NCBI RefSeq assembly: GCF_007829335.1
Contig: NZ_VIWO01000001.1
Location: forward strand, 930,001 to 994,000
Direction of reading: 5' to 3'
From: Chitinophaga polysaccharea
Lineage (GTDB): Bacteria > Bacteroidota > Bacteroidia > Chitinophagales > Chitinophagaceae
DNA: 64,000 nt
A model generated the notes under the pieces. The model ran no database searches. It had not been told where the DNA came from and saw nothing but the letters and a program-made list of their open reading frames with translations. Shown here in pieces: positions 35,629 to 43,594 of the stretch (position 1 is the first letter of the stretch; each line of letters begins with the position of its first letter). The position numbers were made by a program, and so were the translations under genes.

Positions 35629-37683
35629 ATGTCATTTAAGATACAGGCTCCATACGCTCCTGCTGGTGATCAGCCGGAAGCGATTAAACAATTAACCCGA
35701 GGAATCAATGACGGTGAACCATTTCAGACCCTGCTGGGGGTAACCGGTTCAGGAAAAACCTTTACTGTTGCCAACGTGATCCAGGAAGTACAGCGCCCCA
35801 CCCTGGTGCTTACCCACAATAAAACCCTGGTGGCGCAGCTCTACGGCGAATTAAGACAGTTCTTCCCCGATAATGCGGTAGAATACTATGTGTCCTACTA
35901 CGATTATTATCAACCGGAAGCCTATATGCCTGTGAGCGATACATATATAGAAAAAGATCTGGCTATTAATGAGGAACTGGATAAACTGCGACTGAAAGCT
36001 ACTTCCAACCTGCTTTCAGGCCGCAGGGATATTATTGTGGTAGCCAGCGTGTCTTGTATCTATGGTATCGGTAACCCTACAGAATATGAAAATGGGATTA
36101 TCCGCATACAGAAAGGCCAGACGGTGAGTCGCAATACGCTGTTGCACGGGCTGGTAAACTCCCTGTACAGTCGTACTACGGGCGATTTTAACCGGGGAAA
36201 TTTCCGGGTAAAGGGAGATACCGTGGACATTAATCTGCCTTACGTGGATTATGGTTACCGTATTACTTTTTTTGGGGATGAGATTGAGGAAATAGAGACG
36301 ATTGATGTACAGAATAGTAAACGCATTACCGTGGTGGAAAATGCTGCCATTTTCCCGGCTAATATGTACCTGGCGCCAAAGGAAATGATGCAACAGATCA
36401 TTTTTGAAATACAAGATGAATTAAAGGCGCAGGTAGAATACTTTAAAGCCAATGGTAAGCTGATAGAAGCACAACGTTTATCAGAACGGGTGAATTACGA
36501 TTTAGAAATGATCCGTGAGCTGGGCTATTGTAGCGGTATTGAAAACTATTCCCGCTTCCTGGACCGTCGTAAGCCAGGTGCAAGGCCCTTCTGCCTGTTG
36601 GATTATTTTCCTAAGGATTTCCTGTTGGTGGTAGATGAAAGCCATGTAACCATTCCCCAGATAGGCGCCATGTATGGCGGCGACCGTTCCCGTAAACTGA
36701 ACCTGGTGGAATTCGGATTCCGCCTGCCTTCGGCACTGGATAACCGGCCCTTGAACTTCTATGAGTTTGAGAACATGCTCAATCAGACCATTTTTGTAAG
36801 TGCTACCCCGGGTGATTATGAGTTGAAGAAAACAGAAGGGGTGGTGGTAGAGCAGGTAGTACGTCCTACCGGCCTGCTGGAGCCTCCCATTGAGGTACGG
36901 CCCAGTGTGAACCAGGTGGATGATTTGCTGGAAGAAATCGATAAGCGGGTACTGAAGGGCGACCGGGTACTGGTAACCACTCTGACCAAACGTATGGCGG
37001 AGGAAATGGACAAATACCTGGGACGTATTAATGTTAAGTCGCGGTACATCCACTCTGAAGTAGATACCCTAGAACGTATAGAGATATTAAGAGACCTGCG
37101 CCTGGGTAATATCGACGTATTGGTGGGCGTAAACCTCCTCCGTGAGGGATTGGACCTGCCGGAAGTATCGCTGGTGGCTATCCTGGATGCCGATAAGGAA
37201 GGCTTCCTGAGGGATGAACGATCGCTGACCCAAACAGCGGGACGCGCTGCCCGTAACGTAGATGGATTGGTAATATTTTATGCCGATAAGATCACGGAGA
37301 GTATGCAGCGTACGATGGATGAAACAGACCGGCGCCGGGAAAAGCAGCTGGCATTTAACAAGGCACATCACATTACACCCAAAACTGTTCGTAAGAGCAA
37401 GGAACAGATCCTGGGGCAAACGTCTGTACTGGAAATCAAGCACTTTGATGAACATTCGCCGATGGCTGTTCATGACGAAGTGCAGCTGGTGGCAGAAGAT
37501 GCCATGGCTTACGCCAAGTCCTCTGCGGCGGCCGTGAAAACCATCCCGCAAATGGAGAAGTCGATTGCCAGGGTGAAGAAGGACATGGAAAAGGCAGCAC
37601 GTGATCTCGACTTTATGGAAGCGGCCCGTTTAAGGGATCAAATGTTTGCTTTAGAGCGCGAATTATTAGAAATGAAACAATAA
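35629..37683 (+). CDS. uvrB: UvrABC excinuclease subunit B
   Basis: 684 residues, the usual UvrB length. Walker A GVTGSGKT is at 37-44. The beta-hairpin that clamps damaged DNA is seen as YYDYYQPEAYMP (about 92-105). Helicase motifs include 'LLVVDESHVTIPQ', 'FVSATPGDYEL', 'GVNLLREGLDLPEVSLVAILDADKEGF' and 'QTAGRAARN'. The C-terminal UVR motif that contacts UvrC lies in the last ~35 residues (MEKAARDLDFMEAARLRDQM). UvrB receives the lesion from UvrA and recruits UvrC for dual incision in nucleotide excision repair. It appears to be a single gene and is divergent from the nuclease gene. Confidence 0.98.
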   Translation: MSFKIQAPYAPAGDQPEAIKQLTRGINDGEPFQTLLGVTGSGKTFTVANVIQEVQRPTLVLTHNKTLVAQLYGELRQFFPDNAVEYYVSYYDYYQPEAYMPVSDTYIEKDLAINEELDKLRLKATSNLLSGRRDIIVVASVSCIYGIGNPTEYENGIIRIQKGQTVSRNTLLHGLVNSLYSRTTGDFNRGNFRVKGDTVDINLPYVDYGYRITFFGDEIEEIETIDVQNSKRITVVENAAIFPANMYLAPKEMMQQIIFEIQDELKAQVEYFKANGKLIEAQRLSERVNYDLEMIRELGYCSGIENYSRFLDRRKPGARPFCLLDYFPKDFLLVVDESHVTIPQIGAMYGGDRSRKLNLVEFGFRLPSALDNRPLNFYEFENMLNQTIFVSATPGDYELKKTEGVVVEQVVRPTGLLEPPIEVRPSVNQVDDLLEEIDKRVLKGDRVLVTTLTKRMAEEMDKYLGRINVKSRYIHSEVDTLERIEILRDLRLGNIDVLVGVNLLREGLDLPEVSLVAILDADKEGFLRDERSLTQTAGRAARNVDGLVIFYADKITESMQRTMDETDRRREKQLAFNKAHHITPKTVRKSKEQILGQTSVLEIKHFDEHSPMAVHDEVQLVAEDAMAYAKSSAAAVKTIPQMEKSIARVKKDMEKAARDLDFMEAARLRDQMFALERELLEMKQ

Positions 37684-38092
37684 TTGAGCTGGCTCATTTA
37701 AAACATTACATGTATTTATTTTTAATATGATTGGCCGGTTTTGAATCACGAATTGATAAATATATAATTTATAATAACTTGTTTACCAGGTATCTGTATT
37801 GCTTTTTGCGCAATTACAGTAGTACATGTACCTGGTAAATTTGAAAATTGTTAACCTTCTGATAATACTCTGCTATAAATATTGATATTCAATTACTTAT
37901 GTCTGTTTAAATAGTGTTTAAAAATGTTGCTATAGCAATAATTCGTAATTAATATTATAATTAATTGTTATATAGTTAGCTTAATCCTAAATATCGCACC
38001 CACTATTCAAATATTTCTATTTTTAGCGCCTTCTATTTGACGTTTTAAATTTCGGATATACTTTTATTTAAGAAATTTAAAAATAGATCGCT
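37684..38092. other. 409-bp AT-rich intergenic region between uvrB and amtB
   Basis: No gene is seen. A perfect 11-bp inverted repeat (TTTACCAGGTA 37782-37792, TACCTGGTAAA 37829-37839) with a 36-bp spacer stands 98 bp after uvrB. It could be a weak terminator or an operator pair. The rest is very AT-rich and presumably contains the amtB promoter; no convincing -33/-7 pair was found. Confidence 0.4.
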
Positions 38093-39484
38093 ATGAAGAA
38101 AATATCATTTCAGGACTATCTCCCCTTCATCTTTCTTGCAATAATTGCAATTATTGGAGTTTTTATTCCTTCACTCCCAAATTTTGCTGATACCAGTAAA
38201 TATAATTCTGCTGACATTGCTTGGATTCTGGTAGCCTCTTCGCTGGTATTTTTAATGACCCCTGGTCTGTCCTTCTTCTATGGAGGTATGGTAAATAAAA
38301 AGAATGTGATTTCTACCATGATGCAGAGCTTCATTGCCACCGGGTTAATCAGTATAGTATGGGTAGTAGTTGGGTTTAGCCTGGCATTTGGTTCTTCTTA
38401 TCATGGCATCATCGGTGATCCCCGTACATTTTTTATGTTTCAACACGTCGGATCCGGCGGTCCCTGGAGCCTCGCCCCTACTATTCCGCTGTTACTGTTT
38501 GCACTCTTCCAGATGAAGTTTGCCATCATTACCCCAGCGCTGGTGGTAGGTGCCGTAGCAGAAAGAATCCGCTTTACTTCTTATGTACTCTTCATGGTAT
38601 TATTCAGCTTATTAGTATATGCGCCTATTGCACACTGGACCTGGCATCCTGATGGTATCCTGTTTAAACTCGGTGTACTCGATTTCGCAGGTGGTACCGT
38701 AGTACATATTACAGCAGGTTGCGCAGCCCTGGCCGGAGCCCTGGTACTGAAAAGAAGAAAAGATCACATCGAAAAGAAAGAATTACAACCTGCAAATATT
38801 CCTTTCGTTTTACTGGGTACCGGTTTACTGTGGTTTGGCTGGTTCGGTTTCAACGCCGGTTCTGCCCTGAGCGCAGGCTCCCTCGCAGCTACTGCCTTTG
38901 CTACTACCAACACTGCTACTGCTGCTGCTGGTTTATCATGGGTATTCTTTGATGTAATCCGTGGTAGAAAACCATCGGCCCTCGGTTTCTGCATAGGCGC
39001 CGTAGTAGGCCTGGTAGCCATTACGCCTGCTGCCGGCTTCGTAGCTATCCCACAAAGTGTATTCATCGGCTTTATTGCTGCCATCGTTTCTAACGTAGCT
39101 GTACACTGGAAATCAAAAACAAGTATCGACGATACACTGGATGTATTCCCCTGCCATGGTTTAGGTGGTATGGTAGGTATGCTGCTCACCGGTATCTTCG
39201 CTACCAAAACAATAAACGATGCTGGTAACAACGGTTGGTTTTACGGCAACTTCGAGTTGTTTAAAAACCAGGTGCTGGGATTATTACTGGTAGTAGGTTA
39301 CAGCTTCACTGTTTCTTACGGGATCTTCAAACTCATCAACCTGATTCACCCACTGCGTGTATCTGAAGAAGAAGAAGCACTTGGACTCGATCTTACACAG
39401 CACAACGAAAACTATCATCCTTCTCTCATCAGCATATCAGACAATGGCTCCCTGAAAGAAGAAGATGAACTGGTACATTCCTGA
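38093..39484 (+). CDS. amtB: ammonium transporter (Amt family)
   Basis: 463 residues with about 11-12 helices. Family features: 'TPGLSFFYGGMVNKKNVISTMMQS' near the N-terminus, the first pore His in 'YAPIAHWTWHPDG', 'DFAGGTVVHITAGCAAL', and the second pore His in 'DVFPCHGLGGMVGMLLTGIF'. The protein is inner-membrane and carries ammonium into the cell. The start lacks a cleavable signal but begins with a long hydrophobic helix, which is common. No glnK/PII gene is next to it; a porin gene follows 285 bp downstream in the same direction. Expression under nitrogen limitation is expected from the family, not seen in the sequence. Confidence 0.96.
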   Translation: MKKISFQDYLPFIFLAIIAIIGVFIPSLPNFADTSKYNSADIAWILVASSLVFLMTPGLSFFYGGMVNKKNVISTMMQSFIATGLISIVWVVVGFSLAFGSSYHGIIGDPRTFFMFQHVGSGGPWSLAPTIPLLLFALFQMKFAIITPALVVGAVAERIRFTSYVLFMVLFSLLVYAPIAHWTWHPDGILFKLGVLDFAGGTVVHITAGCAALAGALVLKRRKDHIEKKELQPANIPFVLLGTGLLWFGWFGFNAGSALSAGSLAATAFATTNTATAAAGLSWVFFDVIRGRKPSALGFCIGAVVGLVAITPAAGFVAIPQSVFIGFIAAIVSNVAVHWKSKTSIDDTLDVFPCHGLGGMVGMLLTGIFATKTINDAGNNGWFYGNFELFKNQVLGLLLVVGYSFTVSYGIFKLINLIHPLRVSEEEEALGLDLTQHNENYHPSLISISDNGSLKEEDELVHS

Positions 39485-39579
39485 AATGTAACATTGATGG
39501 GCATTTCAAAAGAATGGAACTTCCCCGGATACGATCTATATCAACTGTATTAAACATATATTTTATGTTGTAAGAACCT

Positions 39580-39657
39580 GGAATGGATAATTGGTAGTTA
39601 ACTAGCTGTAAAGAAGTGAAAAATTGCACCAATCATTGACTACTGATTATCCATTCC
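39580..39657. repeat. imperfect inverted repeat between amtB and the porin gene
   Basis: GGAATGGATAAT (39580-39591) and ATTATCCATTCC (39646-39657) are exact complements. Pairing continues inward to about 22 bp if three G-U pairs are allowed. It may fold as a terminator or attenuator in the amtB-porin transcript, or be a repeat element. The flanking 39485-39769 holds no gene. Confidence 0.5.
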
Positions 39658-39769
39658 TTCTATTCTGATTGTAGCACTATCAGAAGCACACGTTATGCAC
39701 CATCCCTGAAAACAATCTGCAAGAAAGGCCGTAGTACTTACTTACCATTTCTCAACCAAATATTTAAGT

Positions 39770-40855
39770 ATGAAAAGAATGTTAACGACCTTATTTGCTA
39801 TGGGCAGTACTTTGTTTGCCATGTCGCAATCCACTGCAGACACCACAGCTGTACCCGCGTTTAAGCTTTCCGGTTCAGCAGATGTTTATTATAAATATAA
39901 CCTGAACGGTAACTATACCGACAATAAAACCAGCTTTACCAATTCGCACAATTCATTTGAATTGGGTATGGTTTCGCTGAAAGTAGAACACGGGTTTAAA
40001 AAAGGAAGCATCGTAGCTGACCTGGGATTTGGAAAAAGAGCAGGAGAATTTTCCTATAATGACCTGCCAGATGGGAAAAACGGGCTGGCCATGGCCATTA
40101 AGCAATTATATGTTTCTTACGAGCTGACCCCTAAAATAAAAATCAGTTTGGGTAGTTTTGCCACCCACATTGGTTATGAGCTGGTAGATGCCTACGCCAA
40201 CAGGAACTATAGCATGAGTTATTTATTCAGCTACGGCCCGTTCTTCAATACCGGCGCCAAGGTTGACCTGGCACTCACTTCTTCACTCACCGCCATGGTA
40301 GGGGTTTTTAATCCTACCGATTTGAAATCAGTCACCGCAAACAGTCATAAATATATAGGTGCTCAACTGGGTTTTGCACCAGCTGAAACACCCATCAAAT
40401 TATACCTCAACTACCTGGAAGGAAAGGATACTTCAGGCATACAGAATCACCAGGTAGACCTGGTAGCTACTTACCAGGTGAATAAGGTATTGGGGCTTGG
40501 TTACAATGCTACCTATAGCACTTATTCCAATACCACTGTGCCTAAGAATGTTCGTGAAAATGCCAAATGGTGGGGAAATGCCTTGTATGTAAATCTTGAT
40601 TTTACAAGCAAAGTAGGGCTCACAGTCCGCGGTGAATATTTTAGCGATAAAGACGGCCTGAAAGTATTTGGCAGCGTGCCTGGCGGAGGTAACGTAGTAG
40701 AAGGAACAGTTACCTTAAATTATAAGGTAGGAAACCTTACTATCATGCCGGAGTTTAGATTAGACAAAGCTTCAGCTAATATATTCAGTAAGTCTGATGG
40801 CAAACCATATGACGTTACATCCAATGTTTTGTTAGCCGCCACGTATCACTTCTGA
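39770..40855 (+). CDS. outer-membrane beta-barrel porin (BBP2-like)
   Basis: 361 residues. The signal peptide MKRMLTTLFAMGSTLFAMSQ is followed by 'FKLSGSADVYYKYNLNGNY' and a series of alternating amphipathic strands. These end in an aromatic terminal strand (NVLLAATYHF), the usual signal for outer-membrane insertion. 'GSIVADLGFGKRAGEFSY' and 'LGSFATHIGYELVDAYANRNYSMSYLFSYGPFFNTG' match the OmpL-like/BBP2 porins of Bacteroidota. These often stand next to amt genes, so the porin may let ammonium or other small nitrogen compounds through the outer membrane. The pairing with amtB supports this, but it is an inference. Confidence 0.85.
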   Translation: MKRMLTTLFAMGSTLFAMSQSTADTTAVPAFKLSGSADVYYKYNLNGNYTDNKTSFTNSHNSFELGMVSLKVEHGFKKGSIVADLGFGKRAGEFSYNDLPDGKNGLAMAIKQLYVSYELTPKIKISLGSFATHIGYELVDAYANRNYSMSYLFSYGPFFNTGAKVDLALTSSLTAMVGVFNPTDLKSVTANSHKYIGAQLGFAPAETPIKLYLNYLEGKDTSGIQNHQVDLVATYQVNKVLGLGYNATYSTYSNTTVPKNVRENAKWWGNALYVNLDFTSKVGLTVRGEYFSDKDGLKVFGSVPGGGNVVEGTVTLNYKVGNLTIMPEFRLDKASANIFSKSDGKPYDVTSNVLLAATYHF

Positions 40856-40874
40856 TAAGAGTATTAGAAAAAGA

Positions 40875-40936
40875 ACGATGCGGGGATGACAGCAACCCCA
40901 TGGCAATGGAAACAAATGGTTAAATCCCTGCATCGT
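40875..40936. repeat. 13-bp inverted repeat ahead of the DUF2461 gene
   Basis: ACGATGCGGGGAT (40875-40887) pairs with ATCCCTGCATCGT (40924-40936) with one mismatch. The enclosed sequence offers a small alternative stem (GGGG...CCCC at 40882-40899). It stands 20 bp after the porin stop and 37 bp before the next start. It may be a terminator of the porin gene or a leader structure of the next gene; there is no T-run. Confidence 0.45.
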
Positions 40937-40973
40937 AAATTGATTTGTATTATCTTGCTGTCAAAAAGAAAGA

Positions 40974-41633
40974 ATGCTGCAGCCGTCCACGTTAAAATTT
41001 CTGAAGTCACTCAGGCTGAATAATAATAAGGTCTGGTTTGACGAACACAAAACCGAATACCAGGCCGCCAAGGCTGATTTTGAAAGTATGGTGCAGCAGC
41101 TGATAGATGGGCTGTCCAAGCAGGAGCCTTCTATGCAGGGCCTGCAATTAAAAGATTGTGTGTTCCGGATCTACAAGGATGTTCGGTTTTCGAAAGATAA
41201 AACGCCCTATAAAGTGAATCTGGCTGCTTCTTTCCAGGCAGGGGGCAAAAAATCTACCCTGGCAGGATATTATTTCCACATGGAGCCGGGAGGCAATAGC
41301 TTTGCCGGTGGAGGGCTCTGGATGCCAGGCGCTCCTGAACTTAAAAAGCTACGCCAGGAAATAGATTATAATTTCCAGGAATTTGAACAGCTGATTTCCC
41401 ATAAGGAGTTTATTAAACAGTTCGGGAAAATAGAAGGAGAAGCGTTAAAAACCGCTCCACAGGGTTATCAACCGGATAATCCGGCTATCGCTTACCTGAA
41501 ATTGAAAAGCTTTGTTGTTTCTCATCCGTTCACTGATGAAGCTTGTACACAGCCGGCGCTCGTGAGGGAAATACTGAAAACTTTTGCCATCATGCAGCCC
41601 TTTATCCAGTTCATTAACCGCGCTATGGATTAG
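40974..41633 (+). CDS. DUF2461 (TIGR02453) family protein
   Basis: 219 residues. The protein has the family pattern: an opening 'LKFLKSLRLNNNKVWFDEHKTEYQ', the central 'FRIYKDVRFSKDKTPYKVNLAASF', then 'GYYFHMEPGGNSFAGGGLWMP' and the closing 'HPFTDEACTQPALVREILKTFAIMQPFIQFINRA'. No signal peptide is present, so it is cytosolic. The biochemical function of the family is not established. Start ATG 40974 is preceded by an A/G-rich stretch (AAAAAGAAAG) at suitable spacing and directly by the family's N-terminal motif, so the start is secure. The gene stands alone, between the porin and an inverted-repeat-bounded small gene. Confidence 0.93.
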   Translation: MLQPSTLKFLKSLRLNNNKVWFDEHKTEYQAAKADFESMVQQLIDGLSKQEPSMQGLQLKDCVFRIYKDVRFSKDKTPYKVNLAASFQAGGKKSTLAGYYFHMEPGGNSFAGGGLWMPGAPELKKLRQEIDYNFQEFEQLISHKEFIKQFGKIEGEALKTAPQGYQPDNPAIAYLKLKSFVVSHPFTDEACTQPALVREILKTFAIMQPFIQFINRAMD

Positions 41634-41646
41634 CCGGAAAGTGTTG

Positions 41647-41884
41647 ATATTAGTTTATCAGATAAATGCGATTATTTAATAATCGCCTGTTGCCAGCTTT
41701 TGTATGACCATTGCGAATAATAACAAAAACATTAAGCCGCACATAATACCTAATATCCATATAACAATATAGGCGAATATGGCCTTTTGTTCTGAAGGTA
41801 AATGCAGGTTGTTTTTTGGATCAAGTTCGTATTTAAATGGCCATTTCTTTTTCTTCATCCCATACTTATCTGATAAACTAATAT
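41647..41884. repeat. 238-bp segment bounded by perfect 19-bp inverted repeats
   Basis: ATATTAGTTTATCAGATAA at 41647-41665 is repeated exactly in reverse complement at 41866-41884. The segment contains little beyond one 60-codon gene on the minus strand. No target-site duplication is evident at the ends. It could be a MITE-like element, or two copies of an operator or terminator flanking the gene. Confidence 0.7.
41676..41858 (-). CDS. small single-pass membrane protein
   Basis: 60 residues. A basic, Lys/Trp-rich N-terminus (MKKKKWPFKYELDPKNN) is followed by one long hydrophobic segment (IFAYIVIWILGIMCGLMFLLLFAMVI, about 27-52) and a short tail. The codons look normal for the genome, the ATG is followed by a Lys run as in many genuine small membrane proteins, and the frame fills the space between two perfect inverted repeats. 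I do not recognise a family. It could be a true small protein or chance coding inside a repeat element. Confidence 0.55.
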   Translation of the reverse strand: MKKKKWPFKYELDPKNNLHLPSEQKAIFAYIVIWILGIMCGLMFLLLFAMVIQKLATGDY

Positions 41885-41888
41885 ACCA

Positions 41889-42140
41889 CTAGTTCTTGTG
41901 AATCAGAAATTCGAATGGACGAGCCTTACGATTCTTTAAAAGATTTTCTTTGTCAGTACGAGCGTGAGCAAAACGTTGATTATAAACGTTTGCCACTTCG
42001 ATAATTGGTATGATCCCATCTAAAGTATCCTGCTGATCAACGATGTTCATGATCCTGGATACCTGTGAGGAGAAATTGCTACTCCACTCTTCGGTGAACT
42101 TGTGCATTAACAGAAGCTCGCGATTGGTGTTGGTTTTCAT
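41889..42140 (-). CDS. hypothetical protein
   Basis: 83 residues, soluble, no signal or membrane segment, predicted largely alpha-helical (LLLMHKFTEEWSSNFSSQVSRIMNIV, IIPIIEVANVYNQRFAHART). Not recognised. It is on the same strand as the small membrane-protein gene that starts 30 bp further on, so the two may be co-transcribed, although an inverted repeat stands between them. The Lys/Arg-rich end could bind nucleic acid; that is only a guess from charge. Confidence 0.65.
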   Translation of the reverse strand: MKTNTNRELLLMHKFTEEWSSNFSSQVSRIMNIVDQQDTLDGIIPIIEVANVYNQRFAHARTDKENLLKNRKARPFEFLIHKN

Positions 42141-42458
42141 AGGACTTAAGGGTGTTTTCTGATTAGAAAATAACGAAAAAAACCGGCATCTCTAAAATTG
42201 GACTACTCTTCACTTTCAAAGAGTTTTTAGTTGGCATAGGATTATTGATTCCAAAATTGGATTTTCTGCCGCACAAATCAATACTACTTCCGTGTAATTT
42301 TTAAGCTTTCTGTGTTATTGTTTTATGAAGGATATAAAAAAGAGCAAGCGATAACATGCTTGCTCTTAATAAGTTATAAAATCGTTTTCGTATAGTCATC
42401 TACGGGAGCCACGTTTAGGGGTATTTTTGTCCCTTAATTACATAGCACAACAGTATGA
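42141..42458. other. 318-bp intergenic region with the asd terminator
   Basis: Apart from the hairpin at 42340-42367 nothing coding is seen. The sequence near 42141-42300 should contain the promoter of the small minus-strand gene at 41889-42140. A 9-bp word AAAATTGGA occurs twice (near 42194 and 42253), without clear meaning. Confidence 0.4.
42340..42367 (-). terminator. intrinsic terminator of asd
   Basis: A 10-bp perfect stem (AAGAGCAAGC 42340-42349, GCTTGCTCTT 42358-42367) with an 8-nt loop. On the minus strand it is followed by TTTTTT. It lies about 90 bp downstream of the asd stop. Confidence 0.8.
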
Positions 42459-43448
42459 TTACAACCAGTTTTTGCCACTGAGGTATTCTGCAATCTGTAC
42501 AGCGTTGGTAGCTGCTCCTTTGCGGAGGTTATCTGCTACTATCCACATATTCACCGTTTTAGGCTGTGTTTCATCCCTGCGGATACGGCCTACAAATACT
42601 TCGTCTTTGTCGTGCGCATCTTTAGGCATGGGGTATTGGGCTTTAGAAGGATCATCTACCACAATAACACCAGGTGTTTGTTCCAGTAAGCCACGCAGTT
42701 CCTTTACATCGTATTCATTTTCAAATTCTATGTTTACGGATTCACTATGACCACCCATTACCGGAATACGTACAGTCGTTGCTGTTACCAGGATACTGTC
42801 GTCCCGCATAATTTTTTTGGTTTCATTTACCATCTTCATCTCTTCTTTCGTATAGCCGTTATCGAGAAATACGTCTATCTGCGGAATAACATTCAGATCG
42901 ATAGGGTATGCGTATGCCATTTCACCACTGATACCTTGTCTTTCATTCATCAACTGGGTTACCGCCTTTACGCCGGTACCGGTTACTGACTGATAAGTAG
43001 ATACCACTACCCTTTTAATTTTATATTTTTCGTGTAATGGTTTCAGTACCAGCACCATCTGGATGGTGGAACAGTTAGGATTAGCAATGATTTTGTCGTC
43101 CTGGGTAATGGCATCGCCATTTACTTCCGGTACCACCAGTTTTTTGCTGGGGTCCATTCTCCAGGCGCTGGAGTTATCGATCACCGTAATACCAGCTTCC
43201 GCAAATTTAGGCGCCCATTCCAGGGAAGTACCACCACCAGCAGAGAAGATAGCCACATTAGGCTTCATCGCTATTGCCGTTGCAGCATTCACCACCTTCC
43301 AGGTCTTACCCTTAAATGTTACTTCCTTACCTACGGACTTCTCAGAAGCCACTGGAATCAATTCAGTAACGGGAAAGTTTCTTTCCGTTAACACCTGTAA
43401 CATTTTTGAGCCTACCAGTCCGGTCGCTCCTACTACGGCAACTTTCAT
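42459..43448 (-). CDS. asd: aspartate-semialdehyde dehydrogenase
   Basis: 329 residues. The NADP-binding opening is MKVAVVGATGLVGSKML. The catalytic Cys126 is in ANPNCSTIQMV, with the conserved GGHSESVN segment carrying the active-site His, and 'VVSTYQSVTGTG' in the substrate region. The length and motifs fit the typical bacterial enzyme. It reduces aspartyl phosphate to aspartate semialdehyde, the branch point to lysine/diaminopimelate, threonine and methionine. Start ATG 43448 gives the exact family N-terminus. A candidate promoter -7 (TAATTTTG on this strand) is at 43478-43485, and the gene appears monocistronic. Confidence 0.97.
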   Translation of the reverse strand: MKVAVVGATGLVGSKMLQVLTERNFPVTELIPVASEKSVGKEVTFKGKTWKVVNAATAIAMKPNVAIFSAGGGTSLEWAPKFAEAGITVIDNSSAWRMDPSKKLVVPEVNGDAITQDDKIIANPNCSTIQMVLVLKPLHEKYKIKRVVVSTYQSVTGTGVKAVTQLMNERQGISGEMAYAYPIDLNVIPQIDVFLDNGYTKEEMKMVNETKKIMRDDSILVTATTVRIPVMGGHSESVNIEFENEYDVKELRGLLEQTPGVIVVDDPSKAQYPMPKDAHDKDEVFVGRIRRDETQPKTVNMWIVADNLRKGAATNAVQIAEYLSGKNWL

Positions 43449-43477
43449 TTTGTTTTACATTTTAAATTTTGGAAGCC

Positions 43478-43485
43478 CAAAATTA
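43478..43485 (-). promoter_or_regulatory. candidate -7 element of asd
   Basis: Reads TAATTTTG on the minus strand (TAnnTTTG), 29 bp upstream of the asd ATG. No clear -33 partner was found. Confidence 0.4.
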
Positions 43486-43567
43486 ATGTATCGGCTGCGC
43501 TTTTCATAGTATTAAGTATTTTTTTTGCCGTTTAGATGGCGTTAACACTTTGCAGAAGTGAATAGGG

Positions 43568-43575
43568 TAAGTTTG
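43568..43575 (+). promoter_or_regulatory. candidate -7 element of the lamin-tail protein gene
   Basis: TAAGTTTG matches TAnnTTTG and lies 19 bp before the ATG at 43595. A TTTG at 43549-43552 stands 15 bp ahead, shorter than usual. Confidence 0.4.
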
Positions 43576-43594
43576 GCCCCAAAAACTACCCGAT

